Shown: piece after piece, positions 8,558 to 16,734 of the stretch
Layout: the number at the start of each line of letters is the position of its first letter
Numbering within the stretch: position 1 is the first letter of the stretch
From: Methanosarcina siciliae T4/M
GTDB lineage: Archaea > Halobacteriota > Methanosarcinia > Methanosarcinales > Methanosarcinaceae
Reading direction: 5' to 3'
Length of the DNA: 64,000 bases
NCBI RefSeq assembly: GCF_000970085.1
Contig: NZ_CP009506.1
Location: 2,108,001 to 2,172,000, forward strand
The notes under the pieces: generated by a model
Database searches by the model: none
What the model saw: the letters and a program-made list of their open reading frames with translations, nothing else
Told to the model about the DNA's origin: nothing
Program-made: the position numbers and the translations under genes

Positions 8558-8606
8558 AAGTATCTTAAATAAAGTTAATATCTGAAAGTGTCTTAAATAA
8601 AGTTAA
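8551..8606. repeat. Tandem 28-bp direct repeat (2 copies)
   Basis: Two copies (8551-8578 and 8579-8606) begin TATCTGAAAG and end AAATAAAGTTAA. They differ at one position. The first copy includes the stop codon of the regulator gene. A decayed third copy is visible near 8669-8696. Confidence 0.85.
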
Positions 8607-8730
8607 AGCAAATTGTCAAATATGTAGTATCTGAATTATTTGCAAAAGCTTAAGAGGCCTGGAAGGGATAAAAATATCTGAAAAGGTCTTGAATTAATAC
8701 TTTCTCAGAAACTCTCTGCAATAGATAGCT

Positions 8731-8740
8731 ATTTATAAGA
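8731..8740 (+). promoter_or_regulatory. TATA-like element upstream of tRNA-Glu copy 1
   Basis: ATTTATAAGA lies about 70 bp upstream of the first tRNA-Glu. The predicted start near 8760 falls inside the neighbouring inverted repeat, leaving a leader of about 45 nt. Confidence 0.4.
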
Positions 8741-8743
8741 GAA

Positions 8744-8774
8744 CCCCTTTATTGAAGACTCCTTCAATAAGGGG
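8744..8774 (+). terminator. Long inverted repeat between regulator gene and tRNA-Glu
   Basis: CCCCTTTATTGAAG at 8744-8757 pairs with CTTCAATAAGGGG (8762-8774 region): 13 base pairs with one bulged T and a loop of about 4 nt. It could terminate the upstream transcript, be a processing hairpin in the tRNA leader, or be an operator. No T-run follows, so intrinsic termination is uncertain. Confidence 0.4.
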
Positions 8775-8803
8775 AATAAAGTCCAATCAAGTACATTCAA
8801 AAT

Positions 8804-8881
8804 GCTCCGGTAGTGTAGTCCGGCCAATCATTCCGGCCTTTCGAGCCGAAGACTCGGGTTCGAATCCCGGCCGGAGCACCA
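8804..8881 (+). tRNA. tRNA-Glu (anticodon TTC), copy 1
   Basis: The acceptor stem GCTCCGG/CCGGAGC closes a cloverleaf with T-loop GGGTTCGAATCCC. The anticodon loop CTTTCGA gives anticodon TTC. The discriminator A and CCA are encoded (8878-8881). The sequence is identical to the copy at 9246-9323. Confidence 0.95.
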
Positions 8882-8885
8882 TATA

Positions 8886-8945
8886 TTTTAAGTGTTCTAA
8901 TTTTAAGTGTTCTAATTTTAAGTGTTCCAATTGTAAGTGTTCCAA
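8886..8945 (+). repeat. Four tandem 15-bp repeats after tRNA-Glu copy 1
   Basis: Four units of TTTTAAGTGTTCTAA with slight drift (the last two carry CC for CT, the last begins TTGT) start 5 nt after the CCA end. They may be a trailer or termination region. No coding meaning is apparent. Confidence 0.85.
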
Positions 8946-9197
8946 TTGCTCTGAAAACTTATATTTACTTATGTGTTACCTGGCGTTTTCTATCTTTGTT
9001 AATCGAGTTGCTTTAATGCTCCCTTTCTGTTCCCGCGCTTTCCTAAGTTTCTGAGCCCTGAAGAGGAGTTTCTTACTAAATATTTTTCAGCCAGTCACAC
9101 AATACATGGAAAAAATTGAGGGGACTGTCCTGAATATAAAGGTATATGAACCGTATTTGAGCGGCAAACTGTACCAGAACCCCCAAGAAGGGACAGA

Positions 9198-9207
9198 TTT
9201 ATATATT
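9198..9207 (+). promoter_or_regulatory. TATA box of tRNA-Glu copy 2
   Basis: TTTATATATT ends 39 bp before the second tRNA-Glu gene, so transcription would begin close to the mature 5' end. Confidence 0.55.
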
Positions 9208-9245
9208 ACAAGGTATATTGTTGGTCTCGCTGTGAGATGCGATGT

Positions 9246-9323
9246 GCTCCGGTAGTGTAGTCCGGCCAATCATTCCGGCCTTTCGAGCCGAAGACTCGGG
9301 TTCGAATCCCGGCCGGAGCACCA
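9246..9323 (+). tRNA. tRNA-Glu (anticodon TTC), copy 2
   Basis: This has the same cloverleaf, anticodon TTC and encoded CCA as the copy at 8804, with no mismatch seen over 78 nt. The flanks differ, so the pair is a gene duplication limited to the tRNA. A T-run (AAATTTTTTTTC) directly after CCA is a likely terminator. Confidence 0.95.
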
Positions 9324-9444
9324 AATTTTTTTTCAGGTTTTTCATCGAAATTTTTGATTCCTTTTCTATATGTTTTTTGTAACGTGAAAAATATATTTTT
9401 GGATATTTTCATCGCCCTCATTACGCCAATAAACCCCATCTCAG

Positions 9445-10356
9445 TTAACTTTTTCTAAGTATACGTCTGTGGAACTCCTTTATTTCCTGGAATCTTTCCA
9501 GGTTCTGTTCTTCATCAGGGATTCCTGTCGTATTCAGAGCTTCCAATGCCAGCTTTGCTGCATTAACGGCAGTTTCAATACCATATTCCATCGCAAGTAC
9601 CCGGAGGGTTTCCAGGGCCCATACCGTCTGGATAAGCGCATTTTTAGAGTCCTTTCGGGAAAGTTCCCTCCCAAGTTTTTCAAGGGCCTCGATTACAACC
9701 TTTACCTGCGGCTCATTTCCTTTCCTTGCAGCAGCAGTACCCAGTTCCTCAAGGAGGATTGCAGCCCCGACCGAGCTATTCTCCATTTCCTTCCCAGTTG
9801 AGGAGGCCCCAATTCCCGCAAGGTGGTTTACGGCGGCAGCCCAGGTCTCGGGAAGGTTTTCGTCCATTGCTTTCCTGGCTAATTGCATAAGATAGGTTTC
9901 TGAAAGGCTTGCCAGAACCTCCATTTTTGCCTCTGAGGAATTTTTCCCCAGGTTTTCCAGGGTTTCGGCTGCATTTCTTGCCACGGCATCCATACCCTTT
10001 CCTGCAAATTCCAGGGCAAGCTCTCCAAGCCCGGAAAGAGCTTTTAAGGCAAGGGACTCTCGCTTACAGTTTGCGGCTTCAACTGCCACTTCTCCAAGAG
10101 AGCGGACTGAAGCTATGGATGCGATTTCCATTCTTTTTTCGGCAGCCATTCTGCCTATATCCCCCATAGCAATTATCAGAGCTTTTGCATCGATCTCATT
10201 TTCTGCGGTAAGGTCAAGATGGATTAGCTGTACTGCAAAATCTCTCAGACCGCTGAAAACATCTACCACCCCTTTTGCATCCCCATCGTAGGCTTTTCTT
10301 AATCCATCTTCGATCATCCTGATTTCAGCCAGCTCACGTTCGTCCATCGAAGACAT
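9445..10356 (-). CDS. HEAT/ARM-like all-helical repeat protein
   Basis: This encodes 303 residues from ATG 10356, preceded by GGGG at 6-bp spacing. The TTG at 10368 overlaps that ribosome site and is unlikely. The whole protein is a run of paired helices of about 35-40 residues, with recurrent Gly/Leu patterns (LGEVAVEAANCKRES, LGELALEFAGKGMD, LEELGTAAARKGNE, LEKLGRELSRKDS). This indicates a HEAT- or ARM-type solenoid for protein-protein contact. There is no signal peptide, catalytic motif or Cys site. It faces away from the ECF transporter operon. A scaffold role is inference. Confidence 0.7.
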   Translation of the reverse strand: MSSMDERELAEIRMIEDGLRKAYDGDAKGVVDVFSGLRDFAVQLIHLDLTAENEIDAKALIIAMGDIGRMAAEKRMEIASIASVRSLGEVAVEAANCKRESLALKALSGLGELALEFAGKGMDAVARNAAETLENLGKNSSEAKMEVLASLSETYLMQLARKAMDENLPETWAAAVNHLAGIGASSTGKEMENSSVGAAILLEELGTAAARKGNEPQVKVVIEALEKLGRELSRKDSKNALIQTVWALETLRVLAMEYGIETAVNAAKLALEALNTTGIPDEEQNLERFQEIKEFHRRILRKS

Positions 10357-10768
10357 ACAAAACCCCAAAATAATCCTTATCCATAATCATTCCCAGGATA
10401 GTCCCTGCTAATCTTATCTCGTTTAATCTTATGTCCTGTATCCTGATCAGTTTTCCTATCAGAGCTATTTTTCCTATGGACAGTTCTTCAAGGCTGTAAG
10501 AAATTTCTCAGGAGAAAATAGAAAATCGGAACTGTTTAGGGTTGGATTTGGGTATTTTCGGGAAAATAATTGTAGACATATGTCCATAAAGCGTAAAGTA
10601 CATATACTAATGTACATTATTATGCTTTAGTGTACTATAGTGTAGAATTTGTTTGTTATGTTTTATCAATTTACTCTGTTCAATTGATCATTGTGTTACT
10701 GATCTGATTTGTGGTATTTATGAACTCAGGAAAGTTCTCCTGAAAAATGATGCAGGAAGATGATTTTA
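10357..10768. promoter_or_regulatory. Divergent intergenic region upstream of the ECF operon
   Basis: This non-coding stretch holds the extended palindrome at 10587-10629, then direct repeats of TAGTGTA around 10629-10645. It probably carries the ECF operon promoter. No RNA gene was recognised. Confidence 0.5.
10587..10629. promoter_or_regulatory. Extended palindromic operator or hairpin upstream of the ECF operon
   Basis: The arms are TAAAGC, TAA and GTACAT, mirrored as ATGTAC, TTA and GCTTTA around a 6-bp centre (ATACTA). The inner arms GTACAT (10598-10603) and ATGTAC (10610-10615) are perfect. The position, about 140 bp ahead of the S-component start, fits a regulator binding site or transcribed hairpin controlling vitamin or metal uptake. 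Confidence 0.5.
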
Positions 10769-11293
10769 ATGAAATCTCAGGATATTGCTATTGTTGGAAT
10801 TTTACTAGCCGTCGGTGCAATCGTTCGTTACTTATCCCTGGTAATTCCGGGTCCGATTGTCTCAAATCTCGTTATAGCCTTTTACTGTCTTGCCATTATC
10901 CTTGTCGTACCAACCTTTACCGAGGTAATAGGGATAGGGGTTGTAGCAGGAATAATCTGTGCTCTTCTCAGCCATTCTATTTTCCCGCCGGCAAACCTTA
11001 TCAGTGAACCTGTCGGGGCTGTAGTCTGCCTGGTCACGTACAAATCCCTTATGAACAGGCTGTCTCTTTCCCCTGCAGTTGCAACTCTGCTCGGGACTCT
11101 CGCCAGCGGAATAACTTTTGTGGTTGTTGCAATGCTTCTCGTTACTTCCTCCATTCTGACAAAGTACGCGACCATGGGAGCTTTTGTAGCAGCTATTATC
11201 CCTATAGTAGGGTTAACTGCAATTGCCAACTCTTTCATTGCCCAGATCCTTTACGTACCCGCCTCAAAGGTACTTGCCCGGGGGAAAGCATAA
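10769..11293 (+). CDS. ECF transporter substrate-binding (S) component
   Basis: I start this at ATG 10769 (174 residues). AGGAAG lies about 10 bp upstream and overlaps the alternative ATG 10760. The protein is nearly all membrane: five or six hydrophobic segments beginning IVGILLAVGAIVRYLSLVIPG. The size and pattern match S components that capture a vitamin or metal and dock on an energising module. The presence of the double ATPase and EcfT directly downstream settles the system type. The substrate cannot be read from sequence. The PGPIVSNLVIAFYCLAIILV and LLSHSIFPPANLISEP segments are the likely binding-pocket region. Confidence 0.82.
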   Translation: MKSQDIAIVGILLAVGAIVRYLSLVIPGPIVSNLVIAFYCLAIILVVPTFTEVIGIGVVAGIICALLSHSIFPPANLISEPVGAVVCLVTYKSLMNRLSLSPAVATLLGTLASGITFVVVAMLLVTSSILTKYATMGAFVAAIIPIVGLTAIANSFIAQILYVPASKVLARGKA

Positions 11294-11296
11294 AGC

Positions 11297-12838
11297 ATGA
11301 TCGAACTCAGGAACTTCTCGTATACCTACGGAACAGCAACAATCCCTGCGTTAAAAAACATAGATCTGGAAGTCCGGAAAGGAGAACTGCTACTTGTTAC
11401 CGGGCACAGTGCAGCCGGAAAAACCACCTTAGCCTTTGCAATGGCAGGCATTCTCCACCACGAGATCGGGGGCAAAATTGAAGGGAATATCAGCTTTCAG
11501 AACAGGGATGTAAAAGAATTTGACGGCATAAAGGAACTGAGCCGGCATATCGGGGTGGTTTTTGACGATGCGGAATCTCAGCTGATCTTTACGACCGTTG
11601 AAGAAGAAATCCTTTCAGGACTTGAAAACCGCGGCCATCCGGAAAAAGAGATGGTACGCAGGTCAAAAGAGGCAATGGATTTCTGCGAAATCAGCCATCT
11701 GAAAAACCGGGCTCCTCATATGCTTTCCGGAGGGCAAAAGCAAAAAGTTGCCCTTGCAGCAACCCTTGCCCTGGATACGGAAGTCCTGATCCTTGACGAA
11801 GCCACTGCTGAACTCGACTCCCAGGCAGTCCGAAAGGTATTTTCTGTCCTGAAGAGGCTGAAAGAAGCCGGAAAAACGATTGTAATCATAGACCACAACA
11901 TCGAGGACTTCCTTGAAATTGGGGACAGGGTCGTGCTCCTTGAGAAAGGGGAGATAAAGACAATAAAAAGTCCTTCGGACTTTACCACAAAGTCTTCGGA
12001 TTTAACTTCTACAAATCTTACTTCTACTTCAGCTCTTCCAACCGGCAGTCCCCTTTCAAGAAAAGCCGAGCAACCGATTATTTCCGTAAAGAACCTCACC
12101 CAGCGCTATGGAGAAGTCCCGGCGCTTGAAGGCATTGATCTTGATATCTATCCGGGGGAGCTTGTTGCTATTCTGGGAGAAAACGGATCGGGCAAAACTA
12201 CCCTCGTAAAACACTTCAACGGCCTCCTGCGCCCTTACTCCGGAAAAGTGACAGTAAAGGGACTTGAGACCTCTACAGCCCTCATAAACGAGCTTGTGAA
12301 ACATACCGGGCTGGTCTTCCAGAACCCGGACAACATGCTCTTTGAAGATACAGTTGAAGCCGAAATCAATTTCGGGCTAAATAATATCGGCAGAAAAGGG
12401 TCTGAGGCAGCAGAGGCAATCCTCCGTGCCCTGGAGCTTGTAAATCTGAGTGATAAGCAAAAAGTTTTCCCCCGCCACCTCAGCCGGGGAGAAAGGCAGA
12501 GGCTGGCTGTTGCCTGCGTAATTGCAATGAAGCCTGAGCTGATCGTGCTTGACGAACCCACTACAGGCCTGGATGCCGAAGAGTCCGATCGGATGATGCA
12601 GCTCATGCGCAAGCTCCAGCAAGAAGGCCATACAATAGTCATGGTAACTCATAACCTGCAGATCGTAAGGGATCATGTAGAAAGAGTTATTCGGATGGGG
12701 TCCGGAAAAATCGTGGAAGATTCAGTAACCAGGAAATTTTCCGGCAAAGAATCTGTCAAGGAAGAAAGTGATTGCAAAGAGCATGTCAGTAAAGAAAGTA
12801 TCAGTAAAAAAAGTGTAAGAGGAGGCACATGCGCATGA
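11297..12838 (+). CDS. ecfA: Fused double ATP-binding subunit of the ECF transporter
   Basis: These 513 residues contain two complete ABC domains, equivalent to EcfA1 plus EcfA2. Domain 1 has Walker A GHSAAGKTT (36-44), signature LSGGQ (143-147) and Walker B LILDEA (164-169). Domain 2 has Walker A GENGSGKTT (294-302), signature LSRGE (395-399) and Walker B IVLDEP (416-421). A Ser/Thr-rich linker (about 225-258) joins them, and a Lys/Ser/Glu-rich tail follows. It hydrolyses ATP to drive uptake by the S and T subunits. It begins 3 bp after the S-component stop and overlaps the EcfT start by ATGA, so the three genes form one operon. Confidence 0.92.
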   Translation: MIELRNFSYTYGTATIPALKNIDLEVRKGELLLVTGHSAAGKTTLAFAMAGILHHEIGGKIEGNISFQNRDVKEFDGIKELSRHIGVVFDDAESQLIFTTVEEEILSGLENRGHPEKEMVRRSKEAMDFCEISHLKNRAPHMLSGGQKQKVALAATLALDTEVLILDEATAELDSQAVRKVFSVLKRLKEAGKTIVIIDHNIEDFLEIGDRVVLLEKGEIKTIKSPSDFTTKSSDLTSTNLTSTSALPTGSPLSRKAEQPIISVKNLTQRYGEVPALEGIDLDIYPGELVAILGENGSGKTTLVKHFNGLLRPYSGKVTVKGLETSTALINELVKHTGLVFQNPDNMLFEDTVEAEINFGLNNIGRKGSEAAEAILRALELVNLSDKQKVFPRHLSRGERQRLAVACVIAMKPELIVLDEPTTGLDAEESDRMMQLMRKLQQEGHTIVMVTHNLQIVRDHVERVIRMGSGKIVEDSVTRKFSGKESVKEESDCKEHVSKESISKKSVRGGTCA

Positions 12839-13620
12839 AAGAGATTATGCAGTACATAAACAGGGACAGTTATTTACACCGCATGAACCCGCTGTCGAAA
12901 ATCGCTGCAGTAACGGGCATAATAGCCCTGGGCGTGTTAACAACAAACCCGGTTTTTCTGGCCTTTATGGTGTTTGCGATTTTTCTTGCATCCCTTGGAG
13001 CCGGGCTTCAGCAGGAACTTCTCAAGCAGGTAAAACTCCTGTTCTTTCTGAGTATCAGTCTTATACTGCTCACCATCTTTACCCTGAAAAGCGGGGAAAC
13101 CGTCGGCTACCTGATCCCTGCCGGCACTCTTACAGCCGGAGGGCTTGTCCCGATCACAACCGGAGCATTGGACTTCGGAACCGTTCTTTCCCTCCGTTTT
13201 TTTGCAATGCTTTTTGCCTTCCAGCTCCTGGTAGTCACCACAAAGCCAAGCGACCTCATGAAAGCCCTCCTTGCAATCCGCGTCCCTGTGGACTATGTGC
13301 TCATGTTCGTAATCGCCCTCCGCTTTATCCCGAGCCTCCAGGTAGAAGGTCAGCGCATCCACGAAGCCCAGCTCGCAAGGGGGTACAACCCCGGCACAGG
13401 CCTCCGCGGAAAAATCATGAGTGTAAAACCAATCCTTGTGCCCCTGGTCGCAAACTCCCTCGGAAAGACCCAGGTTCTCGGCCTGACCATGGATCTGCGG
13501 GGTTACAGGAGCCGCCAGAACGTTAAGAAAAACAAAATTACCTGGAATAAGACCGATGTGGCAGCTATAGGTTGTGTGGCTATTATGGGGCTTGGGGTAG
13601 TGCTGGGCGGATTGATGTAA
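12835..13620 (+). CDS. ecfT: ECF transporter transmembrane component EcfT
   Basis: I start this at ATG 12835, which overlaps the ATPase stop (ATGA) and has GAGGAGG 9 bp upstream; ATG 12829 is too close to that site. The product is 261 residues. It has an N-terminal membrane block, then the cytoplasmic coupling helices with the conserved EcfT signature: IHEAQLARGYNPGTG and LTMDLRGYRSRQN, the two Ala-Arg-Gly-type coupling motifs (ARG and LRG). A last membrane helix closes the protein. EcfT couples the ATPase dimer to the S subunit. It is the final gene of the operon. Confidence 0.9.
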   Translation: MKEIMQYINRDSYLHRMNPLSKIAAVTGIIALGVLTTNPVFLAFMVFAIFLASLGAGLQQELLKQVKLLFFLSISLILLTIFTLKSGETVGYLIPAGTLTAGGLVPITTGALDFGTVLSLRFFAMLFAFQLLVVTTKPSDLMKALLAIRVPVDYVLMFVIALRFIPSLQVEGQRIHEAQLARGYNPGTGLRGKIMSVKPILVPLVANSLGKTQVLGLTMDLRGYRSRQNVKKNKITWNKTDVAAIGCVAIMGLGVVLGGLM

Positions 13621-13748
13621 ACCCTCCAAGCTTCTTCCTGTGAGCATCGGGAACTATAGAAAACTCTGCAAAATATGAACGAAATTGCAAAAAAGAAGAA
13701 TTTACAACTCTAGATAATTCAAAAAAGAGAAAAACAGGAAGTGAAACC

Positions 13749-15479
13749 TTAATTTCGCTTCCTTGAAATCACATAGCCAGCCAGAATTACTGCAGCAAGT
13801 ATGCCGATTGCTAGCAATCCTTTTTTCATGCTTCCTGAATTATTCTCTCCGGCTTCCGAATCGGCAACATCTGATTTTTCTTCTGAAGTTTCGGAAACTG
13901 CCTTTATATCTTTATCCTCGACATAACTCCCAAGAGGCAGAGACGTCTCTTCCGTGGCTTCTTCCGGATAAAGGGACATTATTGAGAAAGACTCGAAACC
14001 TGGAGTATCTGCCTCATAATAGACATAGTCCTCGTCTTCATCGGTCTGGCTGGTCGGAAGTTCAACCCACTTTTCGTCTTCAAACTTCCAGAGTTTGATA
14101 GAAGACGAATCCACTCCGTTTGAATTAATCCAGGTTTTTTCAACTTTGAAACCAACAATTGCGTTTTCAATGTTCTCCGAGCTTGCAGTCCCTTCGTTTC
14201 CGACCCAGATATTCGTGTTTTCGTAAACTTTCCCTGAGGGAAGTTCCTTCACAAGGGTGGATTTTCCTTTAAGCGTCTCGACAATGGTTGTGGTTTTCCC
14301 GACAGTCTTTTTCGGATCGAATTCAATGTAAGCGATTGAGGTTACATTTTTTGCAAATACGAATTTAGCATGGTTGCCGTTACTGACAAACTGCTGGGCA
14401 AGTTCTTTTATTTCAACATTGCTGGCAGGTTCTGGAGAGCCACCAGCTCCTCCACCGGAACTGGATGAAGAACTTGACGAACCCGAACCCGGAGACGACG
14501 AAGAAGGAGACGACGAGTTCGTGTAGCTTATCACTTTAAGTATTTCTGCTTTTTCGTTATTCTCTTCGGTAAACTCAACAAACTGGCCCTCCGAATCCAC
14601 AACTACCTTCAAGTCCATACTTCCGGAACTGGTCGGGACCCAGTTGAATGTAAAGGAAGTCGTCGAATCGGCTTCAAGTCCGGAAACCGTGGAAAAAGAG
14701 ATCTCATTTCCATCCAGATAACATTTCACACTGCAATTTCCGGATGATTCAAGCCCCACATTCTTCAGTGTAACTTTGAATGTCACGTTTTCGTTTTCAT
14801 GGGGATTTTCCGGTTCCCAGGATATGTCCTCGATCATCAAATCGGGATCGCCGGATACTCCAAGCGAATTATTGTAAACGTACCAGCCCTGCTGGTCCAC
14901 GTCACTCAATCCACTCAAAGTTCCGGGATACCTCTCATAATCCCCGGTTGCGTCATTCATTAATTCTGCCCTGACCAGGTACACAATTTCCTCGGAGCCT
15001 TTATTCGGCTTGACCTCCAGGTTAAGAGTTTCGTTTTTCCCTGTTTCCCAGTCGTACTTTACCAGATCGACAAAAAGATACTCCGATGAATCAATTTTTG
15101 TCCCGTCTTTGGTCTCAATTGAACTGCCGCTTGGATAGATGTCTACTCTGTCCCCGCTTCCTTCCCTACTCAAGATTTCCTCATTATTCGGAAACGCGAC
15201 GATAATATGGCCTTCACTTGATTTATCCCCCATGTTTTCTGTTGTTACGGAGATCGTAGCGTATTCATTATTGCAAATTTCTCCTTTCGCGTAGATAGAT
15301 GCGCCTATGGTTACGGAAACCAGATTATCTGCAGCATCTGTCCCGGAAAGGTTTGAAACGTTTACATTTGCGTCGGCAGGTACGGCATCTGAATTTGTTT
15401 CAAATGCTGCGGCATTAAATGGTGTCAACAATAAGAAAAACACCAGCAAGAAACACGATATTATTAGATTTGTTCTCAT
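13749..15479 (-). CDS. CARDB / PGF-pre-PGF surface protein
   Basis: This encodes 576 residues from ATG 15479 behind a strong GGGGGGAAG site. A signal peptide (about 1-25, ending FNAAAF) leads into a beta domain, then a CARDB adhesion module (about 215-320: DLMIEDISWEPENPHENENV). A Ser/Gly/Pro-rich linker follows (about 325-350), then a PGF-pre-PGF domain (about 355-510: AKFVFAKNVTSIAYIEFDP through ADTPGFESFSI). It ends in a Glu/Ser stalk, a C-terminal membrane helix (GLLAIGILAAVILAGYVI) and RKRN. It is thus a cell-surface protein anchored at its C-terminus. The role is unknown; adhesion or S-layer association is inferred. Confidence 0.85.
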   Translation of the reverse strand: MRTNLIISCFLLVFFLLLTPFNAAAFETNSDAVPADANVNVSNLSGTDAADNLVSVTIGASIYAKGEICNNEYATISVTTENMGDKSSEGHIIVAFPNNEEILSREGSGDRVDIYPSGSSIETKDGTKIDSSEYLFVDLVKYDWETGKNETLNLEVKPNKGSEEIVYLVRAELMNDATGDYERYPGTLSGLSDVDQQGWYVYNNSLGVSGDPDLMIEDISWEPENPHENENVTFKVTLKNVGLESSGNCSVKCYLDGNEISFSTVSGLEADSTTSFTFNWVPTSSGSMDLKVVVDSEGQFVEFTEENNEKAEILKVISYTNSSSPSSSSPGSGSSSSSSSSGGGAGGSPEPASNVEIKELAQQFVSNGNHAKFVFAKNVTSIAYIEFDPKKTVGKTTTIVETLKGKSTLVKELPSGKVYENTNIWVGNEGTASSENIENAIVGFKVEKTWINSNGVDSSSIKLWKFEDEKWVELPTSQTDEDEDYVYYEADTPGFESFSIMSLYPEEATEETSLPLGSYVEDKDIKAVSETSEEKSDVADSEAGENNSGSMKKGLLAIGILAAVILAGYVISRKRN

Positions 15480-15816
15480 AACTTCTTCCCCCCAAATACA
15501 TAACCAAAAGATCCAGTATTAAGAAGATTCTCAATGTTTCACTAGTAACTAATATTCAAACAACCATATAATTTAATGGAAATGTAATTTCTAATAAAAA
15601 TTATGAAACTAAAGTCATCTAGCTAAATAAATTATAAAAAACGATATAGGAAATGAATAACTGCTAATTAGAATGGCTTGTAATTATACTGACTGATAAT
15701 TAGAATAGCTGGTAATTATACTGACTGATAATTGAATGACTGACAATTAGAACTGCTGCTAATCAGAACTTTATTAAGTTCAATTGGGTCCGTTAAATCC
15801 TTCTACACCATCCTTC
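15480..15816. repeat. AT-rich intergenic region with imperfect ~32-bp repeats
   Basis: From about 15659 to 15769, blocks resembling CTGACTGATAATTAGAATAG and GGTAATTATA recur three to four times with drift, giving clustered AATTA palindromes. The upstream half holds the promoter of the PGF-pre-PGF gene (minus strand). No RNA gene is recognised. Confidence 0.55.
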
Positions 15817-16098
15817 CTATCCTTCTCTTTCTTCTTCTCTTCTTTTTACAGCTTTTCCGGTCTCGCAGAAGTACAGGTTTTGAAGCTTGTATTTGTTATA
15901 GATGGGACATGTCGGGCAATTGCAGCTTTTTTTTGAGATCTTTTCAGGAGAACACCCTCTCGCACAGAAAAGAAATGGTTCAGGTGGAAAGGGCAGGCTC
16001 GGGCATGTGCCGCAGTGTTCCATACAGATGCGGAGGTTTTCAGGAGTGTCAGCTACTATCTGCCGGATTTCTTCGGTCTCGCTGATTTGAACAGCCAT
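15817..16098 (-). CDS. DUF2769 cysteine-rich protein
   Basis: I start this at ATG 16098 (93 residues), which has AGGATC at 7-bp spacing. The longer open frame to 16230 lacks support. Nine cysteines fall in the typical DUF2769 arrangement: CMEHCGTCPSLP, FLFCARGCSPE, KKSCNCPTCPIYN and YFCETG. These suggest one or two zinc or Fe-S sites in a small cytoplasmic protein. The N-terminal VQISETEEIRQIVADTPENLRI helix is family-like. The family is abundant in Methanosarcina and its function is unknown. The C-terminal tail is Arg/Glu-rich. Confidence 0.8.
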   Translation of the reverse strand: MAVQISETEEIRQIVADTPENLRICMEHCGTCPSLPFPPEPFLFCARGCSPEKISKKSCNCPTCPIYNKYKLQNLYFCETGKAVKRREEEREG

Positions 16099-16375
16099 CA
16101 AAGATCCTGATTTAAGCTGCATCTTTTGTTTATGTGATGTGCCTTGTTGCTTGTGTGCTCTTTTTTGAGCATGTTCATGAAAACAGAATGCTTTTCTACA
16201 CTTATTACCTGAGACCATAATATTCCCCATAGAAAAATTAGATTGATATTAAATAAAGCCGCTGGCAAAATCATATAAACATTTTATTGGTAATTTAAGT
16301 ACAAGTTTACAAGCTATTGAAACAGTCTAAAAGTGATTAAAAAAGAAGCATAATGTGAAGTTTCTGTGTTAATTT

Positions 16376-16426
16376 AGTGTTAAATTTCTAACAGTGTTAA
16401 ATTTCTAACAGTGGTAAATTTCTAAC
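16376..16426. promoter_or_regulatory. Three tandem 17-bp dyad repeats next to a TATA box
   Basis: The units (16376-16392, 16393-16409, 16410-16426) read AGTGTTAAATTTCTAAC twice and AGTGGTAAATTTCTAAC once. Each contains the dyad G(T/G)TA-N6-TAAC. They end 19 bp before a TATA box. The geometry is that of an operator array. It recalls the GGTA-N6-TACC operator known for the nitrogen repressor NrpR, but the half-sites differ. Confidence 0.5.
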
Positions 16427-16445
16427 TGGTCAAAATATCAAAGAA

Positions 16446-16454
16446 TTTATATAT
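16446..16454 (+). promoter_or_regulatory. TATA box downstream of the dyad array
   Basis: TTTATATAT predicts a transcript start near 16478. No good open frame follows for 680 bp, so the product would be non-coding, reading towards the hairpin elements at 16608. Confidence 0.45.
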
Positions 16455-16605
16455 CATAGAATAGTAAAACTAACTATTAGAAAGATTTAGTGGGGGTCAA
16501 TTAAAGTTCTGGGGAATTCCATAAATGAAAATTATGTAAATAGCAGGTTTTCTATTCCATATGATTTGTCATTTGTTTAAAAAGCGGCTGAAATATCAGT
16601 GGTAG

Positions 16606-16692
16606 TGATTGATTGAGAGCCCTATATTCTGGTCCTCTGGGCTCTCAATCGGATGAAACCCCCTTTAAAGAATACTCCCACATATTCTTTAC
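16606..16692 (+). ncRNA. Candidate small RNA, two-hairpin element copy A
   Basis: Hairpin 1 has a perfect 12-bp stem: GATTGAGAGCCC (16611-16622) with GGGCTCTCAATC (16639-16650). A linker GGATGAAACCCCC follows. Hairpin 2 has a perfect 8-bp stem, AAAGAATA (16667-16674) with TATTCTTT (16683-16690), and a C-rich loop CTCCCACA. A TATA-like TTTAAAAA at 16576-16583 lies about 28 bp before hairpin 1. There is a homologous copy 129 bp downstream. The C-rich exposed loop could bind purine-rich ribosome sites, which is inference. Confidence 0.5.
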
Positions 16693-16734
16693 CCAATTGT
16701 AAGAGAAGGCAATATAAATTTGCGTTGGTTTTGG

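Noticed and set aside
8752..9054. Plus-strand frame through tRNA-Glu copy 1 and the 15-bp repeats (repeated KCSN)
   Set aside because: The frame is produced by the tRNA and the tandem repeats; no ribosome site or family similarity.
9206..9439. Minus-strand frame containing GAPAGIRTRV
   Set aside because: This is a well-known artefact: it is the antisense translation of the tRNA-Glu gene at 9246-9323, not a protein.
12937..13647. Long minus-strand frame opposite EcfT
   Set aside because: Antisense shadow of a conserved operon gene; composition is not protein-like and there is no start signal.
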